In this document: piece after piece, positions 8,107 through 15,920 of the stretch
Layout of the letters: each line of letters begins with the position of its first letter
Numbering within the stretch: position 1 is the stretch's first letter
Assembly: GCF_030159595.1 (NCBI RefSeq)
Contig: NZ_BSKJ01000005.1
Coordinates: forward strand, 337,232-401,231
Direction: 5' to 3'
DNA: 64,000 bases
From: Pseudomonas putida
Lineage (GTDB): Bacteria; Pseudomonadota; Gammaproteobacteria; Pseudomonadales; Pseudomonadaceae
Program-made: the position numbers and the translations under genes
The notes under the pieces: generated by a model
The model's input: the letters and a program-made list of their open reading frames with translations, nothing else
What the model was told of the DNA's origin: nothing
Databases searched by the model: none

Positions 8107-9426
8107 TCAGCTCTCTTTGCCAGCGCGGAACTGCCCCCACATCAGGTTGGCGTTCAACCCCAGGGAAACCAGGGGCTGCGGCGGGTTCGCACAAGGCCCG
8201 GGGGCATTGAGCAAGAATTCGATCAGTTCGTTCTTGTCGCCGGCCAGCCAGTCGGCCAGCAACTTGCCGGTGACGGTGCCACGGGTTACACCCAGGCCGT
8301 TACAACACAGTGCACCCACCACATTGGGTGCCAACTTGCCGAAGAAACCCATGTGGTTGCGCGACAGTGCCAGTGCACCGCCCCAGGTATATTCGAAGTT
8401 CACACCCGGCAACATCGGGAAGCGCCGGGCGAACGAATCGCGGTGGCGCTCGACAAAGCGCTCCAGGTATTTGCGGTTACTGCGGCCATCGGGGTTGTAG
8501 CTGAAGCTGTTGCGGATCAGCAGGCGGTTGTCGACGGTGCGGCGCATGGTGGTGCCGAACGGGTCGGCAGGGATGACGCCCCAGTAAGGTTTGCCGCCCA
8601 GGCGCGCCTGCTCTTCTTCAGTCAGCGGGCGAGTGATGCTGCCGTAGGTGAAGACAGGCAACATACGGCCCTTGAGGAAACCGAAGCTCATGCCGAAGGC
8701 ATTGGTGGTGAGCACCAGCTTGTCGGCGGTGATCGAACCATTGGCGTGGCGCAGCACCACCTTGTCGCCGTACTCGACGTCGGTGATCGGTGTGCGTTCA
8801 TACAGCGAAACGTTCGACGGCAAGCTGTCGGCCAGGCCTTTGACCAGTGCCGAGGGTTGCAGCAAGGCCGTGCCCGGGGTGAACAGGCCCTTGCGGTAGA
8901 ACGGGGTGCCGATGTGATCGGGCAGGTCTCGGCCTTCGATCACTTCGTACGGCTGGCCAAGCTTGTCCAGGCCCCGGCGGTAGGCATCCAGCACGGCAAT
9001 GCCGCGGTCTTCGATGGCCGCCTGATACTTGCCGCAGTGGCGGAACTGGCACTCGATGTCGTAGCGCTCGATCAGGTCCTTGAGGTACTGCTGGCCGCCC
9101 AGGTTGAGCTTGAGAACGGTCTTGGCGATGTCGATGTCGCCAATGTAATCCTCGGCGCCGATATCGTGCGGCAGGTCGATGGCAAAGCCGGCGTTGCGCC
9201 CGGAGGTGCCGTAACCGACCTCCTGGGCCTCGACCAGCACGATCTCGTCATGCGGAAAGTTCGTTGCCAGCTGCCGTGCAGCAGCCAGGCCGGTGAAGCC
9301 TGCACCCACCACTACCCAGCGCGCCTGGCTGTGCCCACTGTGGGCCGGCCTTGGCGTACGCGGTGTGCTCAGGTGGTACCAACCACAGGTGGCATCATCG
9401 GCAGGTAACGAACTTATTCTTGTCAT
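8107..9426 (-). CDS. FAD-dependent amine/amino-acid oxidoreductase, PuuB-like
   Basis: A 439-residue DAO-family flavoprotein. The dinucleotide-binding motif VVVGAGFTGLAAARQLA starts near residue 38, followed by the second FAD-contact motif YGTSGRNAGF. A C-terminal GLGVTRGTVTGKLLADW segment completes the FAD fold. It is closest in pattern to gamma-glutamylputrescine oxidase. Two starts are possible. ATG 9426 has AGGT upstream and a normal N-terminus. ATG 9486 follows directly on the GntR stop (TGAATG) and would be translationally coupled. By context it probably opens the pathway by oxidising an amine or imino acid. Confidence 0.82.
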   Translation of the reverse strand: MTRISSLPADDATCGWYHLSTPRTPRPAHSGHSQARWVVVGAGFTGLAAARQLATNFPHDEIVLVEAQEVGYGTSGRNAGFAIDLPHDIGAEDYIGDIDIAKTVLKLNLGGQQYLKDLIERYDIECQFRHCGKYQAAIEDRGIAVLDAYRRGLDKLGQPYEVIEGRDLPDHIGTPFYRKGLFTPGTALLQPSALVKGLADSLPSNVSLYERTPITDVEYGDKVVLRHANGSITADKLVLTTNAFGMSFGFLKGRMLPVFTYGSITRPLTEEEQARLGGKPYWGVIPADPFGTTMRRTVDNRLLIRNSFSYNPDGRSNRKYLERFVERHRDSFARRFPMLPGVNFEYTWGGALALSRNHMGFFGKLAPNVVGALCCNGLGVTRGTVTGKLLADWLAGDKNELIEFLLNAPGPCANPPQPLVSLGLNANLMWGQFRAGKES

Positions 9427-9486
9427 GTCACTAACCTGGATCTTGTTGTCGAGGGTGGTCAATGCCGGCGGCCTGACCTTGGTCAT

Positions 9487-10203
9487 TCATATCTGGATCG
9501 GTACATCCAGCCCTTGCGGTGCGGCGTACTCGGCCATGCGCCGACGCGACAGCTCGAAGTGGTCGCGCACCAGCTGGCCGGCAGCTTGCGGGTCGCGGCG
9601 CTCGATGGCCTGGATCATCTGCTCGTGCTGCTCGCAGGCGATTTCGAGGTCGCGCTGCATGTCATCGGTCGTCGGGTGGCGATAGAAGATCTTGCCCAGC
9701 CGGGTGTGGTCGATCAGCAGACGGCGCAGGCTTGGCAGCAGGTAGTCGTTGTGCGCCATCTTGCCGATTTCCAGGTGGAAGGCGTCGTTGTAGAGCACGC
9801 GGTTTTCCACGTCGCGCTCTTCGATGGCCTGGCGGAATTGGGCCTGGATGCCTTTGAGCACTTCGATTTCTTCAGTGCTGGCGTAGGTGGCGGCCAACTG
9901 GGTGGTGGCCACATAGATAAGCGGCGCGGCAACGTAGAAGCTGTGCAGCGACTCGTGGTTCATGGCGGCGACACGTGGCGCGCGGTTGGCTTCCAGCTCG
10001 ATGTAGCCTTCGGCGGCAATCTGGCGCAGTAGCTCACGGACCGGAGGGCGCGAGAGGCCAAATTCGTCACACAGGGCCAGTTCGTCCACCACCGCGCCCG
10101 GGGCCAGTTCCATGCTGAGGATCCGGCGGCGCAGCGCTTCGGCCAGGACGGCTTTGCGGTCCGGCGGCACGTCTGCAGCGAGTGGTTGAACGGTGGCTTT
10201 CAT
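9487..10203 (-). CDS. GntR-family regulator (FadR/FCD type)
   Basis: A 238-residue repressor-type protein. An N-terminal winged helix-turn-helix (about residues 15-80, with GLSRPPVRELLRQIAAEGYIE as recognition region) precedes an alpha-helical FCD effector domain. The FCD metal-ligand residues can be seen in YNDAFHLEI and in the C-terminal EQHEQMIQAI. AAGAAGG five nt before ATG 10203 makes that the best start; ATG 10224 is an alternative. It is the first gene of the cluster. A perfect FadR-family operator (TNGTNNNACNA) and a second palindrome lie just upstream, so autoregulation is likely. The effector is probably the cluster substrate or an intermediate. Confidence 0.88.
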   Translation of the reverse strand: MKATVQPLAADVPPDRKAVLAEALRRRILSMELAPGAVVDELALCDEFGLSRPPVRELLRQIAAEGYIELEANRAPRVAAMNHESLHSFYVAAPLIYVATTQLAATYASTEEIEVLKGIQAQFRQAIEERDVENRVLYNDAFHLEIGKMAHNDYLLPSLRRLLIDHTRLGKIFYRHPTTDDMQRDLEIACEQHEQMIQAIERRDPQAAGQLVRDHFELSRRRMAEYAAPQGLDVPIQI

Positions 10204-10241
10204 GGCGGCCTTCTTTGTTGTCATAGCGCTATGTCTACTAT

Positions 10242-10252
10242 TTGTATAACGA
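10242..10252. promoter_or_regulatory. FadR/FCD-type GntR operator
   Basis: The sequence TTGTATAACGA fits the GntR FadR-subfamily consensus TNGTNNNACNA at every fixed position, and so does its reverse complement. It lies 39 nt upstream of the GntR start and overlaps a candidate -10 box, as expected for negative autoregulation. Confidence 0.65.
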
Positions 10253-10273
10253 CTATAGGGCACTGTTAGACAA
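10244..10273 (-). promoter_or_regulatory. Candidate sigma-70 promoter of the GntR cluster
   Basis: On the minus strand TTGTCT (10273-10268) and TTATAC (10249-10244) are separated by 18 bp, close to a -35/-10 pair. The -10 lies inside the GntR-type operator and the -35 inside the TAGACA palindrome, so either site, if occupied, would block RNA polymerase. This is read from sequence only. Confidence 0.45.
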
Positions 10274-10281
10274 TGTGTCTA
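10267..10281. promoter_or_regulatory. Inverted repeat TAGACA-ATG-TGTCTA
   Basis: A perfect 6-bp palindrome with a 3-bp spacer, upstream of the GntR operator. A further TGTCTA half-site lies at 10232-10237. It may be a second operator for the same regulator or a site for another one. Confidence 0.5.
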
Positions 10282-10423
10282 CAGCATTTTCGATGAACGG
10301 TGAAATCTGTTTAGGCCCCTGTTTTAAAGGGTTCTAGCGGGTTACAGGGGTGGAATTAAACACCCTTGAGGCTGCATTGCCAAACCGGACAGGTAATTAT
10401 CCAGACCTGACAAAAGCACAAAC

Positions 10424-10450
10424 AAAAAAGCCACCTGCAGGCAGGTGGCT
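10424..10450 (-). terminator. Terminator of gabP
   Basis: AGCCACCTGC (10429-10438) and GCAGGTGGCT (10441-10450) form a strong hairpin. Six A residues on the plus strand to its left become the U-run in minus-strand RNA. It lies 23 nt beyond the gabP stop. Confidence 0.8.
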
Positions 10451-10473
10451 CCCTTTCATTCACACAAAGCGCT

Positions 10474-11865
10474 CTAAGCAGTTGCCAGCGCCTCCCGCCG
10501 CGCATGCCGCTTGCTGGTGATCACCCCCAACACCAGGATCACCAGCGCCAACGCCAGGGTCAGCGACACCTCCATACGGTGCTTGGGCATGACGAACATG
10601 GTGCCCAGGGCAAAGATGATGAAGCCGATCACCGCATAGGTCAGCCAAGGGTACAGCCACATACGGAAGGCGATCTCGACATTCTGCTTCTGCAGGATGG
10701 CGCGCATGCGCAGTTGTGAGAAGGCGATTGCCAGGTACACCAGCAAGGCGATCGAGCCGGAGCTGGCCAGCAGGAAGGCAAACACCTCGGCCGGGGCAAA
10801 ATAGTTGACGATGGTCGCCAGCATGCCGATCAACGTGCTGCCGATGACCGCCGCGCGCGGCACACCCACTTTCGAGGTGCGCTGGATGAAACCCGGTGCA
10901 TCACCACGCTTGCTCAGCGAGTAGAGCATGCGCGAGGAAATGTAGATCGAAGAGTTCAGGCAACTGGCTACCGCCACCAGGACGACGATGTCCACCAGTT
11001 GCTTGGCGTAAGGGATGTTCATGATTTCCAGTGCCCGTTGATACGAACCTTGCACCGGCAACAGCGGGTCATTCCACGACACCACCGAAATGATCACGAA
11101 GATCGACAGCAGGTAGAACACGCTGATGCGCCAGATCACCGAGCGGGTGGCCTTGGCGATGTTGCGCGCCGGGTCTTTCGACTCGGAGGCGGCAATGGTC
11201 ACCGCTTCGGTACCCAGGTAGCTGAACATGGTGGTGAGCAAGGCGCCGATGATCGCCGTCCAGCCATTGGGCATGAAGCCGCCCTGCTGTTCCAGCAACA
11301 GCGGCAGGCCACTGACTTCACGGCCCGGCAACACACCGGCCAAGGCCGCCGCGCCCAGGGCGATGAAGGCAACGATGGCGATCACCTTGAGCATGGCGAA
11401 CCAGAACTCGAACTCGCCGTACTTGGCCACGCTGAACAGGTTGGTGGCGGTCAGCAGCACGGTCATGCTCAGGGCGAAGAACCAGGCATCGATGTGCGGG
11501 AACCAGTTGTTGAGCACCACGCCAGCGGCGATGGCTTCGATGGGAATCACCAGCACCCAGAACCACCAGTACAGCCAGCCGATGGTAAAGCCGGCCCAAC
11601 GGCCAATGGCGCGGTCGGCATAGGTGGAGAAGGAGCCGGTATCGGGGCTGGCAACGGCCATTTCCCCGAGCATGCGCATCACCAGTACCACCAGCGCGCC
11701 GGCCAGTGCGTAGGCAACGATGGCCGAAGGGCCAGCTGCCGCGATGGCGTGCCCGGAGCCGATGAACAACCCGGCACCGATTACCCCGGCGATGGAGAGC
11801 ATGGTCACATGGCGTTGCTTGAAGCCTTGCGCCAGCTGATTGCCGGCGCCACTCGCGCTTGTCAT
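10474..11865 (-). CDS. gabP: GABA permease
   Basis: A 463-residue amino acid-polyamine-organocation permease with twelve predicted membrane helices, importing 4-aminobutyrate with protons. It is very similar to E. coli GabP throughout, including RHVTMLSIAGVIGA near the start, the MRMLGEMAVASPDTGSFSTYAD block, GRWAGFTIGWLYWWFWVLVIP, and RMWLYPWLTY near the C-terminus. ATG 11865 has AGGA eight nt upstream; an ATG six nt earlier is also possible. It has its own terminator and no gabDT genes beside it, so it is a stand-alone uptake gene. Its presence fits the window's general bias towards amine and amino-acid catabolism. Confidence 0.88.
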   Translation of the reverse strand: MTSASGAGNQLAQGFKQRHVTMLSIAGVIGAGLFIGSGHAIAAAGPSAIVAYALAGALVVLVMRMLGEMAVASPDTGSFSTYADRAIGRWAGFTIGWLYWWFWVLVIPIEAIAAGVVLNNWFPHIDAWFFALSMTVLLTATNLFSVAKYGEFEFWFAMLKVIAIVAFIALGAAALAGVLPGREVSGLPLLLEQQGGFMPNGWTAIIGALLTTMFSYLGTEAVTIAASESKDPARNIAKATRSVIWRISVFYLLSIFVIISVVSWNDPLLPVQGSYQRALEIMNIPYAKQLVDIVVLVAVASCLNSSIYISSRMLYSLSKRGDAPGFIQRTSKVGVPRAAVIGSTLIGMLATIVNYFAPAEVFAFLLASSGSIALLVYLAIAFSQLRMRAILQKQNVEIAFRMWLYPWLTYAVIGFIIFALGTMFVMPKHRMEVSLTLALALVILVLGVITSKRHARREALATA

Positions 11866-12124
11866 TGTCATCCTGATCCCTGCTTTTGTTTTCTTTGTGG
11901 GGGGACGTGAAGCTCCTGGATCGAAACCCAGCGTGGATGAGCTTCGCGCCCGGTCACGGTACGCCAGCGAGGGGGCAGTCAAGTTGCCTGAATCCGCCAC
12001 GGACTTGACCATAAATGACATTGGGACTGTTGAAAGACGCACGGCAGAGCCTTCGAGGTAAACCTCGCCGTGTCCGAAGGAGCAAGCTCACCCGCGAAGT
12101 GGCCAGCACGGGCGACAGGGATGC

Positions 12125-13333
12125 CTAGCGCAACGTCTTGCTCTGCAACACCTCGGATTTGCGCCCCAGCACGTTCTCGCTGATCTGCACGAAATCTTCG
12201 GTGTTCACACTGGGCAGGCGCATCAGCCCGCGAACCACATCGTCCAGTGAACGCTTGGCCTGGGTGTGGATGCGTATTTCCTTGTCCAGTGCCTGCAGCA
12301 ACATCACCCCGCGCGCCACCTGGGCAGGGCTGGCGCGTTCACCCTTGAGCCGGGTGACCTTGGCGCCCTGTTTGCTCAGGCGTGCCTGCCAGGCCTGGTA
12401 ACGGTCATCGCTCACCCCGCCCGAACGGCGCAGCAGCTCGCTGGCGTAATAGTCGGTCAGGCTTTCTACCAGCCAATCGCTGCCGTCACGCCCATGGATC
12501 TGCGCGAACAGCTGCACCACTTCGCGCAGCAACGGACTGCTGCCGTTCTCGCTCACCATTGGCCGGGCGCTGTGCAGGTACAGCGACCCCTGTGCAGCCA
12601 TTGCACCGCGCCACATGCCGTCACGCGCCCCCACCAACAACAGTTTTGGCGGGTTGCGCGGGAACACCGCCTGCAACTGCGGCCACACGAACGTCAGCAG
12701 GGTCAGGCTGTCCATGCGCCGCATGCCCTGCCCCACCGGTGCGGCTACGGTCACCTCGGTATCGCCCAGGCGAGCACGGCGGCTACCCAGGTCACCGGCC
12801 AGCATCCAGCCGGTCGGGCGATCGAACAGGCGCGAAACGTTGTCGATGCGGAACTTGTCCTTGCCGATGCGCGGCCACGAGGTTTCGATACTCTTCCAGC
12901 CCTCAGGCAGGTCGAACGCAAGGCGCGCCACCAGCTCGGTGCCATCCTGCTGGTCAAGCCGTGCAGGCGGTACCAGCTGGTCGCCAAGGAACAGCGCCCA
13001 GTGCGGGGTGATACGCGAAGAGTAGGCACCGCTGACAAGCTTCTGGTCCAGTTGCACGCGGTAGCTGAGGCTGGTCTTGCCGGCCGCCGGCTGCCACACG
13101 CCACGCTGGCCCTTGAGTTGCCATTGGCCATCGGCCTGGAAGCCGCTGAAGGCTCCGGCCTTGCCCAGGTCGAAGTCGAGGCTGCGCACGGCACTGCCTT
13201 CAGCCAAGGTGAGGCGCACTTCCGCCTGGCCACTGGCGGGCAACAGGCGCACCTGGTAGTCAAGGTCGACCTTTTTCGCCCAGGCTGGCGAACTGGCCAT
13301 CAGGCCCAACAGCAAAAACAGCTGGCAACGCAT
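12125..13333 (-). CDS. Secreted M61/M1-like protein lacking the HExxH zinc site
   Basis: A 402-residue protein with a signal peptide (residues 1-19, ending AWA). A beta-rich N-terminal half is followed by an alpha-helical part whose WLVESLTDYYASELLRRSG (residues 287-305) closely resembles the glutamate-containing helix of M61 glycyl aminopeptidases (W-x-x-E-G-x-T-x-Y-Y). The preceding helix, where HExxH should be, reads REVVQ (270-274), so both zinc histidines are absent. It may be a non-catalytic binding or chaperone-like periplasmic protein. A YcgN-family gene lies 41 nt upstream on the same strand, probably in one operon. Homology is inferred from the motif and needs a profile search. Confidence 0.7.
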   Translation of the reverse strand: MRCQLFLLLGLMASSPAWAKKVDLDYQVRLLPASGQAEVRLTLAEGSAVRSLDFDLGKAGAFSGFQADGQWQLKGQRGVWQPAAGKTSLSYRVQLDQKLVSGAYSSRITPHWALFLGDQLVPPARLDQQDGTELVARLAFDLPEGWKSIETSWPRIGKDKFRIDNVSRLFDRPTGWMLAGDLGSRRARLGDTEVTVAAPVGQGMRRMDSLTLLTFVWPQLQAVFPRNPPKLLLVGARDGMWRGAMAAQGSLYLHSARPMVSENGSSPLLREVVQLFAQIHGRDGSDWLVESLTDYYASELLRRSGGVSDDRYQAWQARLSKQGAKVTRLKGERASPAQVARGVMLLQALDKEIRIHTQAKRSLDDVVRGLMRLPSVNTEDFVQISENVLGRKSEVLQSKTLR

Positions 13334-13374
13334 ACAGAAACTCCTTGTTTCCCCGTGGCAGCGGGCCGCGCCGT

Positions 13375-13824
13375 TCAGCTGGCGCGGAAGATCAGGTGGT
13401 CTTCCCAGTCATCTTCGTGCACATCTTGCTCCCTGAGCATACGCCCCGACTGGGAAATGCGCTGTTCATGGACCTGCTGGCGATCGCCACAGACCAGGTG
13501 ATGCCAGGCCGGCAGGTCCTTGCCCTCGCTGACCAGGCGATAACCGCAGGTGCTCGGCAGCCATGTGAACTGGTCGGCCTTGCCCGGGGTGAGCTGGATG
13601 CAGTCCGGTACATGAGCGAAGCGGTTGGGGTAGTCGCTGCACTGGCAGGTTTGCAGGTCCAGCAGCTTGCAGGCGATACGCGTGTAATAGACGCTGTTGT
13701 CGTCCTCGTCTTCAAGCTTTTGCAGGCAGCACAAGCCGCAGCCGTCGCACAGCGACTCCCACTCTTGCGGGCTGAGTTGTTCGAGGGTCTTGCGCCGCCA
13801 GAACGGCGCGTTTTCAGCGATCAT
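13375..13824 (-). CDS. YcgN family cysteine-cluster protein (UPF0260)
   Basis: A 149-residue cytoplasmic protein, very similar to E. coli YcgN over its length. It carries the conserved [17 protein letters not shown] segment (CxxCxxCC) near residue 30, plus further cysteines in TCQC, PDC and STCGY, a pattern seen in small iron- or zinc-binding proteins. The biochemical role of the family is not known. ATG 13824 with AGGAA upstream is preferred to ATG 13845. It precedes the M61-like secreted protein gene on the same strand and is divergent from the nitroreductase gene. Confidence 0.88.
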   Translation of the reverse strand: MIAENAPFWRRKTLEQLSPQEWESLCDGCGLCCLQKLEDEDDNSVYYTRIACKLLDLQTCQCSDYPNRFAHVPDCIQLTPGKADQFTWLPSTCGYRLVSEGKDLPAWHHLVCGDRQQVHEQRISQSGRMLREQDVHEDDWEDHLIFRAS

Positions 13825-13967
13825 CACACGGTTTCCTGCATTCATCTTTGGGCCACGGCGCGCGGCGGCGCCAGTCTAGAGCCTGACCTTGCGCAAAGCC
13901 AGACCGCTTGTCAGTCGCGACGGGACGCAGTAGCGTGCGGGTTTCCCGTCCTTTTGCAGGAGCTGTC

Positions 13968-14561
13968 ATGAGCGCCAACCCTCGCATTGCCGATTACGCC
14001 ATCAACGAGCAGTTCATCAACCGCTGGTCGCCACGCGCCTTCACCGCCGAGCCGATCAGCGAAGAAACCCTGCTGAGCTTCCTGGAAGCCGCCCGTTGGG
14101 CACCGTCGGCGTACAACTCGCAGCCTTGGCGCTTCCTGTATGCCCGCCGCGACACGCCAAACTGGGAGCGTTACCTGAACCTGCTGGTGCCATTCAACCG
14201 CAGCTGGGCGCAACAGGCCTCGGCACTGGTGCTGGTTATTTCCAAGACCACCTTCGCCGCCCCGGGCGCCACGGAAGAAAAACCGGCGCTGTGGCACACC
14301 TTCGACACCGGCTCCGCCTGGGGCCACCTGGCCCTGCAGGCCAGCATCAGCGGCTGGCATACCCATGGCATGGCCGGTTTTGACCAGGACCTGGCGCGGC
14401 AGGAACTGAAAGTGCCTGAAGGCTATGTGCTGCATGCCATGGTTGCGATCGGCAAGCTGGGTGACAAGGCCAGCCTGGACGAGGCGCTACAGTCGCGTGA
14501 AGTGCCGAGCCCGCGCAAGCCGCTGAGCGAGCTGGCTGCCGAGGGTGATTTCAGCCTGTAA
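13968..14561 (+). CDS. Nitroreductase family protein
   Basis: A 197-residue FMN-dependent oxidoreductase of the nitroreductase superfamily. The N-terminal RWSPRAF and the WAPSAYNSQPWRFLYARR block bind FMN phosphate and ribityl groups; LHAMVAIGKLGDKASL towards the C-terminus is the usual closing motif. Members reduce nitro compounds, quinones or unsaturated carbonyls, or act in dehalogenation or cofactor cleavage; the substrate cannot be told here. ATG 13968 has a good AGGAG site, whereas the in-frame start 60 nt earlier has none. It is followed by a REP pair. Confidence 0.87.
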   Translation: MSANPRIADYAINEQFINRWSPRAFTAEPISEETLLSFLEAARWAPSAYNSQPWRFLYARRDTPNWERYLNLLVPFNRSWAQQASALVLVISKTTFAAPGATEEKPALWHTFDTGSAWGHLALQASISGWHTHGMAGFDQDLARQELKVPEGYVLHAMVAIGKLGDKASLDEALQSREVPSPRKPLSELAAEGDFSL

Positions 14562-14580
14562 GCCTTGTGTCGCCTGTACC

Positions 14581-14674
14581 GGCCCAATCGCCGGCAAGCC
14601 AGCTCCCACAGGTACTGCACAGAATCTGAAAACTGTGGGGTACTTGTGGGAGCTGGCTTGCCGGCGATTGGGCC
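14581..14674. repeat. REP pair (inverted), variant core
   Basis: GGCCCAATCGCCGGCAAGCC (14581-14600) with CAGCTCCCACAGGTA is followed by its inverted copy ending GGCGATTGGGCC at 14674. About 26 nt separate the arms. This is a diverged version of the paired REP seen elsewhere in the window. It lies between the convergent nitroreductase and hydroxyacid dehydrogenase genes. Confidence 0.8.
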
Positions 14675-14691
14675 AGTGCAGGCACTACAAA

Positions 14692-15624
14692 TCAGTAGCC
14701 CTTGGCAAAGTCCACTTCACCCCGCAAGCCCCGCCCCGCTTCATACGCCTGCATATTCTCGACAAACAGCCGCACCATCGCCGCCGGCGAGGTGGGTGCC
14801 GAGCTGTGTCCGGTCAGCAGCAAGCCCCAGGCGGTCCAGAACGGGTGCTGTTTAGGCAGTGGTTCCTGGCGGCACACATCAATCACCGCACCGGCCAGAT
14901 GGCCTTCTTTCAGCGCCTCTACCAGGTCGGCATCGACCACGGCCGCGCCACGCCCGGCATTGATGAACAACGCCGTGGCCTGGAAGCACTTGAACAGCGC
15001 CGCGTCATACAGGTCATGAGTAGCCGGGGTATCCGGCAGCAGGTTGAGTACATAGTCGACCTGGCCAACCATGCGCGGCAGGTCGGCTAACGCCGCCACC
15101 TCGACGAACGGTGCCTGTTCACGGGCACTGCTGGCAACCCCGTACAGCACCACACCAAATGGTTGCAGGAACTCGGCCACACGCTGGCCAATGTCGCCGG
15201 TGCCGACAATCAGCACCTTGCGTCCTTCCAGCGTGCGCCCCGGGCGGTCATCCCAGCGCCGCTCGACCTGACTGACCAGGCGCGACAGCACCTCGCGCTC
15301 ATGGCCAAGCATGTAGGTGAGCATGTACTCGGCCATCACCTGGCCGAAAATGCCTACCGCTCGGGTCAGGCGATAGTCACGCGGCAGCCCGTCGGCCAGC
15401 AACGGCGTGATGCCGGCCCAGGTCGATTGCATCCAGTCCGGCTTGTGGCCTTGGCGCAGCAAGCTTGCCAACAGGTCCGGCTGGCCCAGCCACACCGGGC
15501 ACTGCGCTGCATGACGGGCCAGTTCGGCGGAGTCACCGCTGGTCAGGATTTCCACTTCCGGCGCCGCTTCGCGCACAAGCCCTGCATATCGAGCATGGTC
15601 ATGCTCAGCAATCAGTACTCGCAT
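14692..15624 (-). CDS. D-2-hydroxyacid dehydrogenase, GhrA-like
   Basis: A 310-residue NAD(P)-dependent dehydrogenase. The Rossmann nucleotide-binding motif is VLIVGTGDIGQRVAEF (about residues 137-152). The catalytic residues follow: Arg in INAGRGAAV, Glu in CRQEPLP and His in TGHSSAPT. This is the pattern of glyoxylate/hydroxypyruvate reductase A and related enzymes. It is the last gene of a tight minus-strand set: only 2 nt separate it from the ycgL stop, and ycgL overlaps rnd. There is no visible reason for coupling this enzyme to RNase D beyond shared transcription. Confidence 0.86.
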   Translation of the reverse strand: MRVLIAEHDHARYAGLVREAAPEVEILTSGDSAELARHAAQCPVWLGQPDLLASLLRQGHKPDWMQSTWAGITPLLADGLPRDYRLTRAVGIFGQVMAEYMLTYMLGHEREVLSRLVSQVERRWDDRPGRTLEGRKVLIVGTGDIGQRVAEFLQPFGVVLYGVASSAREQAPFVEVAALADLPRMVGQVDYVLNLLPDTPATHDLYDAALFKCFQATALFINAGRGAAVVDADLVEALKEGHLAGAVIDVCRQEPLPKQHPFWTAWGLLLTGHSSAPTSPAAMVRLFVENMQAYEAGRGLRGEVDFAKGY

Positions 15625-15626
15625 GG

Positions 15627-15920
15627 TCAGACCGGGTCGTTACGGCGCAGCAACTCTTCCGGCAGGTGCTCGATGTACTCGTCTTCCACCGGCGGCATCT
15701 GCAGGTGGTAGCCCTGGTTATCGAGGTTCTCCAGCACCTTGGCGATGTCCTCGCGGGCCAGTTTGCGCTCAGGGCTGAGCACCAGGTCGAAAGCGTGCAT
15801 GGGGGTGCCGAAGAACGGCAGCAGGCCTTCGGGCACGCGCTCCAGGCCATCGGCCTTGAGCACATACAGGTACATTTCGTTCTTGCGAGGGCTCTTGTAG
15901 ATCGAGCAAATGCGTTTCAT
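15627..15920 (-). CDS. ycgL: YcgL domain protein
   Basis: A 97-residue protein beginning [20 protein letters not shown] and containing the [17 protein letters not shown] and [25 protein letters not shown] blocks, diagnostic of the YcgL (DUF709) family. These are small alpha/beta proteins of unknown function. Its start codon overlaps the rnd stop by 4 nt (ATGA), so it is translationally coupled to RNase D. Pairing with rnd is common in gammaproteobacteria and hints at a role near RNA metabolism, which is unproven. Confidence 0.92.
   Translation of the reverse strand: MKRICSIYKSPRKNEMYLYVLKADGLERVPEGLLPFFGTPMHAFDLVLSPERKLAREDIAKVLENLDNQGYHLQMPPVEDEYIEHLPEELLRRNDPV

Noticed and set aside
4124..9426. 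Classical putrescine (Puu) degradation operon
   Set aside because: PuuB- and PuuC-like genes are present, but PuuA, PuuD and PuuE are absent, and a DHDPS-like lyase and MFS porter are present instead.
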